NCBI RefSeq assembly: GCF_003173755.1
Contig: NZ_CP029553.1
Location: forward strand, 459,001 to 523,000
From: Methylobacterium terrae
GTDB lineage: Bacteria > Pseudomonadota > Alphaproteobacteria > Rhizobiales > Beijerinckiaceae
Reading direction: 5' to 3'
Length of the DNA: 64,000 bases
Below the pieces are notes generated by a model that saw only the letters and a program-made list of their open reading frames with translations, did not search any database and was not told where the DNA came from. This document shows, piece after piece, positions 19,346 through 32,544 of this stretch; positions within the stretch are counted from its first letter, which is position 1, and each line of letters begins with the position of its first letter. A program made the position numbers and the translations under genes.

Positions 19346-20917
19346 ATGACCGACCAGACCGCCCGCACCCCCTCCTCGTCCGAGCGCGTGCTGATCTTCG
19401 ACACCACTTTGCGCGACGGCGAGCAGTGCCCCGGCGCCACGATGACGCTGGAGGAGAAGCTGGCGGTGGCCGAGATGCTCGACGCGATGGGCGTCGACGT
19501 CATCGAGGCCGGCTTCCCGATCGCCTCCAACGGCGACTTCGAGGCGGTGGCGGAGATCGCCCGCCGCTCCAAGTCGGCGGTGATCGCGGGTCTCGCCCGG
19601 GCGATCCCGGCCGACATCGCGCGGGCCGGCGAGGCGGTGCGGTTCGCGCGTCGCGGGCGCATCCACACCTTCGTGTCGACCTCGCCGATCCATCTGGCCC
19701 ACCAGATGCGCAAGACCGAGGACGAGGTCTTGGAGATCGTCCTGAAGACCGTGGCCCAGGCCCGCGACCTCGTCGAGGACGTCGAGTGGTCGGCGATGGA
19801 CGCGACCCGCACCCCGATCGACTACCTGTGCCGCTGCGTCGAGGCGGCGATCCGGGTCGGCGCCACCACCATCAACCTGCCCGACACGGTCGGCTACGCC
19901 ACCCCCGAGGAGTACCGGGCGATGTTCCGCGCCGTGCGCGAGCGGGTGCCGAACTCGGACAAGGCGGTGTTCTCGGTCCATTGCCACAACGACCTCGGCC
20001 TGGCGGTGGCGAACTCGCTCGCCGGCATCGAGGGCGGCGCGCGCCAGATCGAGTGCACCATCAACGGCATCGGCGAGCGGGCCGGCAACGCGGCGCTGGA
20101 GGAGATCGTGATGGCGATCAAGACCCGCGGCGACGTGCTGCCCTACGAGACCGGCATCGACACGACCCAGCTCGTGCGCGCCTCGAAGCTGGTGGCCGGC
20201 GCCACCCACTTCCCGGTGCAGTACAACAAGGCGATCGTCGGCCGGAACGCCTTCGCCCACGAGAGCGGCATCCACCAGGACGGGATGCTGAAGAACCAGA
20301 CCACCTACGAGATCATGACGCCGGAATCGGTCGGCGTGCACAAGACCTCGCTGGTGATGGGCAAGCATTCGGGCCGTGCCGCCTTCCGCTCGAAGCTCGA
20401 CGACATGGGCTACCGGCTGTCCGACAACCAGTTCCAGGACGCCTTCGAGCGGTTCAAGGCGCTGGCCGACCGCAAGAAGCACGTCTACGACGAGGACATC
20501 GAGGCGCTGGTCGACGAGAACCTGGCCACCGCGCATGACCGCATCCGGCTGGTCTCGCTCACGGTGGTCGCCGGCACCCGCGGCCCGCAGCGCGCGACGA
20601 TGAAGCTCGCCATCGAGGACCGCGTCGTCACCGAGGAGGTCGACGGCAACGGCCCGGTCGACGCGGTGTTCAACGCGATCCAGGCCCTGGTGCCGCACGA
20701 GGCGTCCCTCGAGCTCTACGACGTCCACGCCGTGACCGGCGGCAGCGACGCCCAGGCCGAGGTCTCGGTGCGCCTGCGCCAGGACGACCGCATCGTCACC
20801 GCCCGCGGCGCCGACCCGGACACCCTGGTCGCCTCGGCCAAGGCCTACCTCGCGGCGCTGAACAAGCTGATGGCCGGCGCCAGCCGCCTGCACGCCCAGC
20901 ACGCCGCCGCCGAGTGA
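19346..20917 (+). CDS. leuA: 2-isopropylmalate synthase
   Basis: A 523-residue cytosolic enzyme condensing acetyl-CoA with 2-oxoisovalerate, the committed step of leucine synthesis. The HMGL-type TIM barrel opens with FDTTLRDGEQCPGA (metal and substrate site) and contains HCHNDLGLAVANS (metal-binding His pair) and GIGERAGNAALEEIVMA; the C-terminal regulatory domain (~390-523) is where leucine feeds back. ATG 19346 gives the family's usual length. Expression is probably governed by the leucine leader peptide 110 bases upstream. No other leu gene is nearby. Very sure. Confidence 0.97.
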   Translation: MTDQTARTPSSSERVLIFDTTLRDGEQCPGATMTLEEKLAVAEMLDAMGVDVIEAGFPIASNGDFEAVAEIARRSKSAVIAGLARAIPADIARAGEAVRFARRGRIHTFVSTSPIHLAHQMRKTEDEVLEIVLKTVAQARDLVEDVEWSAMDATRTPIDYLCRCVEAAIRVGATTINLPDTVGYATPEEYRAMFRAVRERVPNSDKAVFSVHCHNDLGLAVANSLAGIEGGARQIECTINGIGERAGNAALEEIVMAIKTRGDVLPYETGIDTTQLVRASKLVAGATHFPVQYNKAIVGRNAFAHESGIHQDGMLKNQTTYEIMTPESVGVHKTSLVMGKHSGRAAFRSKLDDMGYRLSDNQFQDAFERFKALADRKKHVYDEDIEALVDENLATAHDRIRLVSLTVVAGTRGPQRATMKLAIEDRVVTEEVDGNGPVDAVFNAIQALVPHEASLELYDVHAVTGGSDAQAEVSVRLRQDDRIVTARGADPDTLVASAKAYLAALNKLMAGASRLHAQHAAAE

Positions 20918-20972
20918 GGCGCGAGACGCGGCAGAAAATCGACGGGCAAAAAATCGACGGGCTTTCGGGATC

Positions 20973-20988
20973 GGGGCTGGACAGCCCC
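20973..20988 (+). terminator. weak hairpin after leuA
   Basis: GGGGCT (20973-20978) pairs with AGCCCC (20983-20988) around GGAC, about 55 bases after the leuA stop and 70 before the first tRNA gene. It may separate the two transcripts; no T-run follows. Just before it, aaaatcgacggg occurs twice in tandem (about 20935-20960). Confidence 0.3.
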
Positions 20989-21060
20989 CCGCCGGCCCAT
21001 TAAACGACCCTCACCGCCGGGGCGGTTTGGTGGCTTCCCCGGTGGCTCTCTTGTGAGAGC

Positions 21061-21136
<76 letters not shown>

Positions 21137-21260
21137 AACTCAAGTTACTCTCGTGGTAACTGTCACCGGATACCGACAGGTAGCCGGCACCGGCAGCCGA
21201 CAGGCGGCCGGCACCCTAGGAACGGTTGGTGGCCGTTCCCCTTTCGCTCTCGCGAGCGAC

Positions 21261-21336
<76 letters not shown>

Positions 21337-21355
21337 CTCCCTTCCCGCGACGACG

Positions 21356-22042
21356 ATGAGCCCTTCGGCCAAGCCTCCTGGGACGGAACCTGCCGCAGGG
21401 CCAGGCCTGGACGTGGTGCTGCTCCACGGGCTGGGGCGCACGCCGCGCAGCATGGCCGGGCTCGCGCGCCGCATCGCCGCGGCCGGCCACCGCGTCGAGA
21501 ATCTCGGCTACCCCTCCCGCCGCCTCGGCATCGCCGCCTGCGCCGCGCACCTGCGGCCCGCCCTGTCGGCGATCCGGCACCGGGCCGGGAGCCCGCTCGT
21601 CCTCGTCGGTCATTCCATGGGCGGCCTCGTCGCCCGTCACCTCGCCGCGGCGGATCCCGGCCTGGCGGCCGGCCTCGTGATGCTCGGCACGCCGAACCGC
21701 GGCAGCGAGGCGGCCGACCGGGCCTCCGAGTTTCGGCTCGGGCGGGCCCTGTTCGGCCCGGCCTTGCGCGACCTGCGCACCGACGCGGCCGGCACGATCC
21801 CGGTGCCGTCCTGCCCGATGGCGGTGGTCGCCGGCACCCGGGCGCTCCTCCCGTTCTTCCGCGACCGGATCCCGACGCCGCATGACGGCCTCGTCAGCCT
21901 CGAGCGCGCGCGGCTCGGCGTCGGCGAGCGCTGGTGCGCGGTGCCGGGTCACCACACGCTCCTGATGGACCATCCCGGGACGACGGCGGCAGTGCTCGAC
22001 GCCCTGTCGGCCTGGATCCCGGCCGCCGGCCGGGGCGGCTGA
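21356..22042 (+). CDS. alpha/beta hydrolase, lipase-like
   Basis: A 228-residue serine hydrolase resembling PGAP1/LipA-type lipases. The oxyanion region is VVLLHGLGRTPRSM (about 20-33), the nucleophile elbow is VLVGHSMGGLVARH (Ser near 85), LGTPNRGSE follows a strand as in triacylglycerol lipases, and the acid and His lie in TPHDGLVS and VPGHHTLLMDHP. ATG 21356 is the first start after the tRNA. No signal peptide. Substrate unknown; probably an intracellular esterase. Confidence 0.85.
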   Translation: MSPSAKPPGTEPAAGPGLDVVLLHGLGRTPRSMAGLARRIAAAGHRVENLGYPSRRLGIAACAAHLRPALSAIRHRAGSPLVLVGHSMGGLVARHLAAADPGLAAGLVMLGTPNRGSEAADRASEFRLGRALFGPALRDLRTDAAGTIPVPSCPMAVVAGTRALLPFFRDRIPTPHDGLVSLERARLGVGERWCAVPGHHTLLMDHPGTTAAVLDALSAWIPAAGRGG

Positions 22043-22072
22043 TCCGCGGGCCGGCGGTCCCGGCCCCTGCCC

Positions 22073-23545
22073 CTACCGCACGGCCCGCACCGCCCGCGCC
22101 CGCAAGCCGACGATCACCGGGCGGAACGTCTCTCGGACGTGGCCGGCGACCGGATGGTCGAGGAGCAGCATGGCGACCAGCCAGGCGGCGGCGCCCCCGC
22201 AGCCGGCGAGCACGCCCTCCGGGATGGTGAGGGCGAAGCCCCGGCCCGCGAGCGCCACGACGGCGAGGGGCGGCAGTGCGGTCGCGACCGTGACGAGGGC
22301 GCTGATCCGGAGCGCGCCGACGAAGGCGGCGAGGCTGAACGGCACCCGGCGGCGGATGAACCAGAGGGCGATCCCGACCTGGAGCGGAACGGTGACGAGC
22401 TGGGTCGCCGCCACCGCGAGCGGCCCGCCGGAGGCGGCGGCGGCGGCGATGAGGGCGGCGCTCGGCGGCAGGCTGATCAAGCTCGCCGTCAGGGTGTCGC
22501 GCAGGCCCCCGCTCGCGAGCAGCACCGGGTAGGTCAGCATCGCCGGGAAGGTCAGCATCGAGGCGAGAGCCAGCACCTGGACGATCGGCACGCTGGCGAG
22601 CCACTGCGCGCCGAGCAGGACCAGCACCACCGGCTGGGCGATGAGCGCGAGCAGCAGGGCGACCGGCCAGAGCACCACCGTGATGTTGCCGATCGAGGCG
22701 ATATAGGTCGGCGCCAGCGCCCGCCCGTCGCGCCGGTCGGCGGCGAACATCGGCAGGATCACCGCGCCGAGGCTGCCGAGGATCATCTTGTCGGGGAGCT
22801 GGCTCACCACCTGCGCCCGGCCGTAGAGGCCGACGAGGTCGGGGCCACTGACGCGGCCGAGGAGGAAGATCGGCAGGAGGTCGTAGGCGCGGTTGAGCAG
22901 CGTCGTCACGCTCGAGCAGCCGCCGATGGCGAGCGCCGTGCGCCAGCCCTGGAGGCTCGGGCGGAAGATCCCCGGCTCCGGCCGGACCGCGAGGCTCAAG
23001 CCGACGGCGGCGGCGGCGCTCGCCACCATCGCCCAGGCGAAGCTCATCGCCCCGAAGCCGAGGAGCGCGAGCCCGACCAGCGCCACCGCGTATGTCAGGC
23101 AGGTGCCGACATTAACCCACATCAGGGCGGCGAACTGGAAGTCCCGGCGCATCAGCGCCATCAGGGGGCCGGAGAACGGGACCAACAGGAAGCTCAGCGA
23201 GAGCACCCGCAGATAGGGGCCGAGCAGGGGCTGGCCGTAGGCTTGCGCCCACAGGCCGGCGGAGGCGTAGAGCGCGACCGCGAAGAACGCCGACAGGGCC
23301 AGCAGCACCGTGAAGGCCGTGCGGGCGGATTGCTGCGAGGTGGTCGGCTCGTGGATGATGTAGTTGGTGGTGCCGAAATCCCGCAGGCCGTCGACGACCT
23401 GCACCAGCGCGACCCCGATCATCGACAGGCCGACCTGCTCCGGGGTGAGCAGGCGCGAGACGAGGGCGGTCTGGCACAGGGTGATCGACAGGACGAGGTA
23501 GCGCTCGCCCGAGACGAGCAGGACGGCGCGCTTGACGAGGCTCAT
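22073..23545 (-). CDS. Wzx-type polysaccharide flippase (oligosaccharide translocase)
   Basis: A 490-residue inner-membrane protein with about 12-14 hydrophobic helices, starting MSLVKRAVLLVSGERY. It belongs to the MOP/Wzx class that flips lipid-linked sugar repeats to the periplasm: a conserved N-terminal region around SRLLTPEQVGLSMIGVALV and RDFGTTNYIIHE, and the mid-protein NRAYDLLPIFLLGRV. It is the last gene of a leftward run with a glycosyltransferase (52 bases upstream) and a NeuD-type acyltransferase, which makes a surface-polysaccharide role likely. Confidence 0.88.
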   Translation of the reverse strand: MSLVKRAVLLVSGERYLVLSITLCQTALVSRLLTPEQVGLSMIGVALVQVVDGLRDFGTTNYIIHEPTTSQQSARTAFTVLLALSAFFAVALYASAGLWAQAYGQPLLGPYLRVLSLSFLLVPFSGPLMALMRRDFQFAALMWVNVGTCLTYAVALVGLALLGFGAMSFAWAMVASAAAAVGLSLAVRPEPGIFRPSLQGWRTALAIGGCSSVTTLLNRAYDLLPIFLLGRVSGPDLVGLYGRAQVVSQLPDKMILGSLGAVILPMFAADRRDGRALAPTYIASIGNITVVLWPVALLLALIAQPVVLVLLGAQWLASVPIVQVLALASMLTFPAMLTYPVLLASGGLRDTLTASLISLPPSAALIAAAAASGGPLAVAATQLVTVPLQVGIALWFIRRRVPFSLAAFVGALRISALVTVATALPPLAVVALAGRGFALTIPEGVLAGCGGAAAWLVAMLLLDHPVAGHVRETFRPVIVGLRARAVRAVR

Positions 23546-23597
23546 CGAGACACCTTTCGGGCGGGACGGCTTTCGGGGGGAGCGTCGGGTGGGCGTG

Positions 23598-24563
23598 TCA
23601 CGGCGATCCGGCGAGCGCCCCCGGCGCCGGCCAGGCCCGGCCCGCGCGCCAGGTGCGGACGAGCGCCGCGAGGTAGCGCGCCGGATCGAGGCCCGGGATG
23701 CAGTCCCGCGCCAGCACCGCCCGCGCCTCGGCCGGGCGGCCGAGGCCGGCGAGCCTGCGGGCATGGTCGAGGAGCAGCCGGTTGCGGCAGCGCCGGGCGG
23801 ACGCCGCGAGGTCGGCCGGCACCGCGCCCTCGTCGAGGAGCCGCGCCAGGCTGGCGGCGAGGAGCGGCGCCGCCGGTGCGCGCCGCGGCGGGGCCGCCGG
23901 CCCCAGCACGGCGGTCGGCCGGGCGACGTAGCGGAACGGACCCTGCAGGGCGAGGCGGCCCCACAGGTCGAGCTCCGGCCCGCCGCCGCGGCAGGAGAAC
24001 AGCCCGGCATCGATCGCCGCCGCCCGCTCGATCAGCGCGGCGCTCGCCCGCACCGGGACCCGTCCGACCCGCAGCGCGAAGCCGAACGGGTCTGGGACGC
24101 GGCCCGAGGGCACGCTCATCGGCAGGAGCGGCCGGCCGGTCTCGGCGAGGATCGGATTGCCGAACGCCGCGACGGCGTCGCCGAAGCGGGTCGCGGCGAC
24201 GAGCTCGGCGAGGTGGTCCTCCCGCCACGCATCGCCGGGATCGAGGAACGCCACCCACTCGGCCCGGGCCGCGCTCACGCCGCGATTGCGGGCGGCGGCG
24301 CGCCGGACGTCGTGGCCGTAGGAGCCTTGGTTGTAGGAGCTTTGGCCGCAGGATCCCGGATCGTGCCCGTCGCCCTCGCCGCGCAGGGCCCGGACCCGCG
24401 TGTCGGATGCCGCCGCGGCGGCCTCGGCCGCCCCCTCGCCGATCGCCAGGACCTCGTAGTCGCCGAAGGTCTGGGCGCGCAGGGAGGCGAGGGCAGGCCC
24501 GGCAGGCAGGCCTGCCGCCAGGGCGAGCACGACCGAGACGCGGGGGCCGCGCATCGCGCTCAC
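23598..24563 (-). CDS. glycosyltransferase family 2-like protein
   Basis: A 321-residue predicted GT-A glycosyltransferase. VSVVLALAAGLPAGPALASL begins the Rossmann-like nucleotide-binding region, and RNRGVSAARAEWVAFLDPGD carries the DxD-equivalent (DPGD) where the sugar nucleotide and metal bind. GTG 24563 overlaps the upstream acyltransferase stop (GTGA); ATG 24554 is an alternative start. An insertion near residues 68-82 (SSYNQGSYGHD) is encoded by 15-base tandem repeats (about 24317-24352) and is probably a slippage product in a surface loop. The C-terminal 80 residues are Ala/Arg-rich helices of unknown role. Confidence 0.75.
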   Translation of the reverse strand: MSAMRGPRVSVVLALAAGLPAGPALASLRAQTFGDYEVLAIGEGAAEAAAAASDTRVRALRGEGDGHDPGSCGQSSYNQGSYGHDVRRAAARNRGVSAARAEWVAFLDPGDAWREDHLAELVAATRFGDAVAAFGNPILAETGRPLLPMSVPSGRVPDPFGFALRVGRVPVRASAALIERAAAIDAGLFSCRGGGPELDLWGRLALQGPFRYVARPTAVLGPAAPPRRAPAAPLLAASLARLLDEGAVPADLAASARRCRNRLLLDHARRLAGLGRPAEARAVLARDCIPGLDPARYLAALVRTWRAGRAWPAPGALAGSP

Positions 24564-25213
24564 GCCCCGGTCCGCAGGGTGCGGGCGGGGTTGCCGACCA
24601 CGGTCGCCCCCGCCGGCACGTCGCGCAGGACCACCGCGCCGAGGCCGACGAGCGCCCGCTCGCCGATCGAGACGCGCTGGCGCACCGCGCTGCCGGCCCC
24701 GACGTAGCAGGACCGCCCGAGCCGCACGAAGCCGCTGACGACGCAAGCGGGCGCCAGCACCGCCCCGTCGCCGATCGCCGCGTCGTGCCCGACGACGACG
24801 CCGGGCCCGATGGTCACGTGGGCACCGACCACGACGTTGCCGGCGACGCTGGCGCCGTGATGGATGCAGGTGCCGGGACCGAGCACCGCCCGCGACGAGA
24901 CCGCGGCAGCGGCATGGACCAGGGTGGCGAAGCGCTCGGGCTCGAGCCCGGTCCCGGCGACGATCGCCAGCCGCCCGCGGTGGCTGGCCTCGCTCCCGAT
25001 GGCGTTGACGAAGGCGACGTCCGGGTCCTCGGCGAGCCGGCGCGCCTCGGCGAGGCGCCCGAGCACCGGCAGGCCGGCGACGCGGTCGCCCTCCGGCCGG
25101 GCGTCGTCGAGGAAGCCCGCCACCCGCCAGGGCGCCTCGGGCCGGCTCTCGACGAGGTCCAGGATATCGAGGGCGTTGCCGCCGGTGCCGAGGATGATCA
25201 GGGGGCGCTGCAT
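24560..25213 (-). CDS. NeuD/PglD-family sugar O- or N-acyltransferase
   Basis: A 217-residue cytosolic acyltransferase. An N-terminal PglD-like domain binds the sugar nucleotide (PLIILGTGGNALDILDLVE, FLDDARPEG), followed by a left-handed beta-helix of hexapeptide repeats (LGPGTCIHHGASVAGNVVVG, IGPGVVVGHDAAIGDGAVL, IGERALVGLGAVVL) ending VVGNPART. It likely acylates a sugar nucleotide used by the neighbouring glycosyltransferases. The stop overlaps the next start by four bases. A 265-base divergent gap upstream should hold its promoter. Confidence 0.88.
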   Translation of the reverse strand: MQRPLIILGTGGNALDILDLVESRPEAPWRVAGFLDDARPEGDRVAGLPVLGRLAEARRLAEDPDVAFVNAIGSEASHRGRLAIVAGTGLEPERFATLVHAAAAVSSRAVLGPGTCIHHGASVAGNVVVGAHVTIGPGVVVGHDAAIGDGAVLAPACVVSGFVRLGRSCYVGAGSAVRQRVSIGERALVGLGAVVLRDVPAGATVVGNPARTLRTGA

Positions 25214-25478
25214 GGCCGTGCCGGGTCTCGACCCAAAACCTGCCGCCGTGATGCGGCCTCGACATCCAGGCTAGCCGGCCGTGCCCGCAGGGTAAGCGTC
25301 GCAATCGTCGGCGCCGGGACCTTCGAAAGAGGTAGACCCGCCCGCAATTCTGGGCAGGGAAGCCGCCGAATTCCATCGCTCCCGCCCGCGAGGGCGGTCC
25401 CTAGGCTGGTTGCCGAACGATCGCGCGGCGCGGGACGCCCCGCGGCGCGCGGGACTGCATCCGGGAGCGTAACGGCTT

Positions 25479-26822
25479 ATGAGACTCACCTTCACGAGAT
25501 CCGCGTCCGCGAGAGCCGCGCCGGCGAAGGCCGCGCTCGATCGAGCCGGCCCGATGACGATCGCCTACCTGGTCAACACCGCCCCGGTGACGAGCTCGAC
25601 CTTCATCCGGCGGGAGATGGCGGCCCTGGAGGCGCAGGGCGTCGTGGTGCGGCGCTTCGCGCTGCGGCGCTGGCACCAGCCCCTCGTCGACCCCCTCGAC
25701 GTCGCCGACCAGGCGCGCACCCACTACATCCTCAGCGGCAACCTGCGCGGGCTCCTCGTCGCGGCCCTGCGCCAGGCGGCGACCGACCCGGCGGCGCTCG
25801 CCCGGGGCGCCTGGCTCGCCGCGCGGCTCGCCCGCTCCGGCGGCGGCGCGGTCCGGCACGCGGCCTACCTCCTGGAGGCGGTGTACTTCCTGCGCACCTT
25901 GCGCCGGGAGGGCATCGCCCACACCCACGTCCACTTCTCCTCGAACGCCGCCGCGGTCGCCCTGATCGCCCGCACGATGGGGGGACCCACCTACAGCTTC
26001 ACCGCCCACGGCCCGGACGAGTTCCTGACCGCCGCCGAGGACGGCCTCGCCCTCAAGCTGTCGGGCGCCGCCTTCGCGGTGGCGATCTCGAACTTCTGCC
26101 GCTTGCAGCTCGTGCGCTTCGGCGGAGCCCATCACCACGACCGGATCGCGGTGGCGCGCTGCGGCCTCGACCTCGCGGAGTTCGTGCCCTCCGACCGGCC
26201 GGCGGGGGAGAGCCGGACGCTGGTCTGCGTCGGCCGGCTCTGCCCGCAGAAGGGGCAGGTCTACCTGCCGGCGGCGGTGGCGGCCTTGCGCGCGACCGAG
26301 GCGCCGTTCCGCCTGGTGCTGATCGGCGACGGCGAGAGCCGCCCGGCGATCGAGGCCGAGATCGCCCGCCACGGCGTCGGCGACCTCATCGAGCTTCGCG
26401 GCTGGCGGAGCGGCGCCGAGGTGCGCGCGGCGATCGCCGAGTCCCGCGCCCTGGTGCTGCCGAGCTTCGCCGAGGGCCTGCCGATCGTGCTGCTCGAGGC
26501 GCTGGCGCTGGAGCGGCCGGTGGTGACCACGACCGTCGCGGGCATCCCGGAGCTGGTCGACGGGGGGTGCGGCCGCATCGTGCCGCCTGGAGACGGCGCG
26601 GCCCTGGTCGGCGCCCTGCGCGACATCCTGCGGGCCGACGAGGCGACGCTCGCCCGCATGGGCCGCACGGGCCGCGCCCGCGTCGCGCGCCACCACGATC
26701 TCGGGACGCTGGCGACCACCCTGCGCGGCCTGTTCGCGGCGGCGATCGGCCGGGAGGGGCAGGCGGAGGTGCGGACGGGACGGGAGGTGCTCGGGCGGGA
26801 GGCGGCGGGGATGGAGACGTGA
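25479..26822 (+). CDS. glycosyltransferase family 4 (GT-B) protein
   Basis: A 447-residue retaining glycosyltransferase. The N-terminal domain starts IAYLVNTAPVTSSTFIRREM and the acceptor region includes HVHFSSNAAAVAL and TAHGPDEF; the C-terminal nucleotide-binding domain shows VCVGRLCPQKGQ, LIGDGESRP and the family signature SFAEGLPIVLLEALALERPVV (E-x7-E). ATG 25479 has gggagc upstream; ATG 25554 would remove a 25-residue basic leader and is a credible alternative. It lies divergent from the NeuD/flippase run and belongs to the same polysaccharide cluster. Confidence 0.9.
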   Translation: MRLTFTRSASARAAPAKAALDRAGPMTIAYLVNTAPVTSSTFIRREMAALEAQGVVVRRFALRRWHQPLVDPLDVADQARTHYILSGNLRGLLVAALRQAATDPAALARGAWLAARLARSGGGAVRHAAYLLEAVYFLRTLRREGIAHTHVHFSSNAAAVALIARTMGGPTYSFTAHGPDEFLTAAEDGLALKLSGAAFAVAISNFCRLQLVRFGGAHHHDRIAVARCGLDLAEFVPSDRPAGESRTLVCVGRLCPQKGQVYLPAAVAALRATEAPFRLVLIGDGESRPAIEAEIARHGVGDLIELRGWRSGAEVRAAIAESRALVLPSFAEGLPIVLLEALALERPVVTTTVAGIPELVDGGCGRIVPPGDGAALVGALRDILRADEATLARMGRTGRARVARHHDLGTLATTLRGLFAAAIGREGQAEVRTGREVLGREAAGMET

Positions 26823-26958
26823 GGCGACGGATTTCGGCCGTCCGGCGGCGTGGCTCGACGGCCCCCGAGCCCTCCATCGCCATCCCGGGCTCCCGGCCCC
26901 GGCATGATGGGGGAATCGCCGGGGCGTGTTCGTCGGATCCGCAGCGACGGCACGCCCC

Positions 26959-27423
26959 TCACCGCACCCCCGTCGCCTCCTCCGACAGCACCGCCACCGG
27001 CCGCACCGCGAAGGTCCAGACCCGGTGGCCGAGGAAGTTCCAGAACACCACCGCCCCGGTCGCCAGCACCTGGGCCACGAGGTAGGGCAGGCCGAAGCCG
27101 CGGGTGAGGCCGGCCATGATCAGCCAGGTCAGCCCGAAGCCGATCGCCGCGACGATGCCGAAGCGCCAGGTCGCCTCGGCGTGGGGCCGCGCGCTGGCAT
27201 AGGTCAGTCGGCGGTTGAGCCCGTAGGAGATCACCGCGCCGGCGAAGTAGCCGGCGAGCGCCGCCCGCACCGGATCGGCGCGGCCGGTCTCGACCAGGAC
27301 GGCGAGCACGCCGTAATGGACGGCCAGCGCCGCGAGGCTCACCCCAAGATAGGACGCGAATTGCCGCGCGAGGGCCGCCCGCGCCCCGGTGATCCACGGT
27401 CTCGATCTCGGTTCGCTCGCCAC
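26959..27423 (-). CDS. GtrA-like family membrane protein
   Basis: A 154-residue protein with four predicted transmembrane helices. Family-typical residues are QFASYLGVSLAALAVHYGVL (helix 1), AGYFAGAVISYGLNRRLTYA (N-R-x-x-T/F motif after helix 2) and ATGAVVFWNFLGHRVWTF (W-N-F near the end). GtrA proteins help move undecaprenyl-linked sugars across the membrane for O-antigen or teichoic-acid glycosylation. It fits the polysaccharide cluster, with which it converges. Confidence 0.87.
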   Translation of the reverse strand: MASEPRSRPWITGARAALARQFASYLGVSLAALAVHYGVLAVLVETGRADPVRAALAGYFAGAVISYGLNRRLTYASARPHAEATWRFGIVAAIGFGLTWLIMAGLTRGFGLPYLVAQVLATGAVVFWNFLGHRVWTFAVRPVAVLSEEATGVR

Positions 27424-27531
27424 GACGCAACTCGACCACGCGAAGGAATCGGTGGGCCGGCCGAGGCCGCCCCACCTCCTGTCTAGCGCCCGGCACTGAA
27501 CCGATGATGACCCGAAAGCGGCGGAATCCGT

Positions 27532-28317
27532 TCATCCTTGCAGGCGGGCCGCCACCTTTCGGCTGAGCCAGCGCGGCATCAGGCGGGCGGCGAGCACCGC
27601 CGCCCGGTTGGCCGCCCCCGGGATCACCACCGCCCGGCCGGCGAGATGGCCGGCGACCGCCGCCTCCGCCACCGCCTCCGCCGTCATCACGTTGCCGGTG
27701 AAGCGCTTGGTGCCGCCGACGTCGGCCCTCGCCGAGAATTCCGTCGCGGTGGCGCCCGGGCAGACGGCCGTGACCACGACGCCGTGCGGGCGCGCCTCCT
27801 CGTAGAGCGCTTCGGAGAGCGTGAGCAGGTAGGCCTTGCTGGCGTAGTAGGCCGCCATGTTGGGGCCCGGCAGATAGCCCACCACCGAGGCGACGTTGAG
27901 GAGGCCACCGGATTTCCGCGCGATCAGCCCCGGCAGGACCAGGCGGCTGAGCACCGTCGGCGCCGCGACGTTCACCGCCACCATCTCGGCCTGGTCCCGC
28001 GCCGGCAGGGCGGCGAAGCGGCCGCGCAGGCCGAAGCCGGCATTGTTGACGAGGGTGTGGAGGACGATCCCCCGATCCTCCACCGCCGCGACCAGGGCCT
28101 CGGGCCCGTCCGGCCGCGCCAGGTCCGCCGGCATCACGACCGTCGGCACCGGCAGCTCCGCCGCCAGCGCCTCCAGGCGGTCGGCCCGCCGGGCGCTCAG
28201 CACCAGCGGCCGCCCGCGCGCCGCGAAGGCCCGGGCGATCGCGACGCCGATCCCGCTCGACGCGCCGGTGACCAGCGTCCAGCGCGCATCTCCCCTTATG
28301 TCCACCTGCCCGGCCAC
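27532..28317 (-). CDS. short-chain dehydrogenase/reductase
   Basis: A 261-residue classical SDR. The cofactor loop is TGASSGIG (about 18-25), NNAG is at ~91, the catalytic Ser is in [10 protein letters not shown], and YYASKAYLL supplies Tyr and Lys. The cofactor pocket has Arg residues after beta-2 ([11 protein letters not shown]), which favours NADPH. No operon partner: it lies between the GtrA gene and the divergent carB. Substrate unknown. Confidence 0.88.
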   Translation of the reverse strand: MAGQVDIRGDARWTLVTGASSGIGVAIARAFAARGRPLVLSARRADRLEALAAELPVPTVVMPADLARPDGPEALVAAVEDRGIVLHTLVNNAGFGLRGRFAALPARDQAEMVAVNVAAPTVLSRLVLPGLIARKSGGLLNVASVVGYLPGPNMAAYYASKAYLLTLSEALYEEARPHGVVVTAVCPGATATEFSARADVGGTKRFTGNVMTAEAVAEAAVAGHLAGRAVVIPGAANRAAVLAARLMPRWLSRKVAARLQG

Positions 28318-28469
28318 GCCCTTCCCCTGATCTGTTCGCCTATGCTAAGGGCGCCCAACGCAATCCCCGCCGCTTCCGCACGTTCCGCTCCCGCCTCGAC
28401 GAAGCCCCGACAGGGCCGAGGCCGGATCCGAGGAACGAGGCAGCGCGCCGCACGAGTCTGAAGCGTCCG

Positions 28470-31943
<3,474 letters not shown>

Positions 31944-32006
31944 GTCGTAAAGCCGCGGACGAGACCTATCTCATCCCCTCGCGCCCGCGCGAGACAATCG
32001 GAAACA

Positions 32007-32047
32007 GGCCCGGTCGGGAGGCTCACCCTCTCGCCGGGCCGATTATT
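32007..32047 (+). terminator. candidate terminator between carB and greA
   Basis: GGCCCGG (32007-32013) pairs with CCGGGCC (32034-32040) around a 20-base loop, followed by gattattt. The T-rich tail is weak but real for this G+C-rich genome. It would end carB transcription or partly insulate greA, whose start is 27 bases later. Confidence 0.45.
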
Positions 32048-32067
32048 TGTGACGCGAGACGACGACG

Positions 32068-32544
32068 ATGGACAAGGTTCCGATCACGGTACGGGGATTC
32101 GCGGCTCTGGAGGCGGAGCTGAAGCGCCGCCAGCAGGAGGAGCGTCCGCGGATCATCCAGGCGATCGCGGAGGCCCGCGCGCTCGGCGACCTGTCGGAGA
32201 ACGCCGAGTACCACGCCGCCAAGGAGGCCCAGTCCCACAACGAGGGCCGGGTGCTGGAGCTGGAGAGCCTGATCTCCCGCGCCGAGGTCATCGACGTCGC
32301 GAAGCTCTCGGGCACGAAGGTCAAGTTCGGCGCCACCGTCAAGCTGATCGACGAGGATACCGAGGAGGAGAAGACCTACCAGATCGTCGGCGAGCCCGAG
32401 GCCGACGTGCATGCCGGCCGGGTCTCGATCACCTCGCCGATCGCCCGCGCGCTGATCGGCAAGGGCGTCGGCGACACCGTCGAGGTCGTCACCCCGGGCG
32501 GCGGCAAGTCCTACGAGATCACCGGCATCCAGTTCGGCGCCTGA
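32068..32544 (+). CDS. greA: transcription elongation factor GreA
   Basis: A 158-residue factor that stimulates RNA polymerase to cleave backtracked transcripts. The N-terminal coiled coil (~1-75) carries the acidic tip motif [15 protein letters not shown], with the Asp/Glu that coordinates catalytic Mg2+; the C-terminal FKBP-like domain ends [17 protein letters not shown]. Length matches the family. The last codons are partly duplicated downstream in a 26-base tandem repeat. Confidence 0.97.
   Translation: MDKVPITVRGFAALEAELKRRQQEERPRIIQAIAEARALGDLSENAEYHAAKEAQSHNEGRVLELESLISRAEVIDVAKLSGTKVKFGATVKLIDEDTEEEKTYQIVGEPEADVHAGRVSITSPIARALIGKGVGDTVEVVTPGGGKSYEITGIQFGA

Noticed and set aside
18599..20902. 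Long minus-strand frame running opposite leuA into the lipoprotein
   Set aside because: Only the final 110 codons (from 18931) have a signal peptide and coding character; the rest is the antisense of leuA.
22139..27085. 1648-codon plus-strand frame through the polysaccharide cluster
   Set aside because: It crosses five recognised genes in other frames and has no domain.
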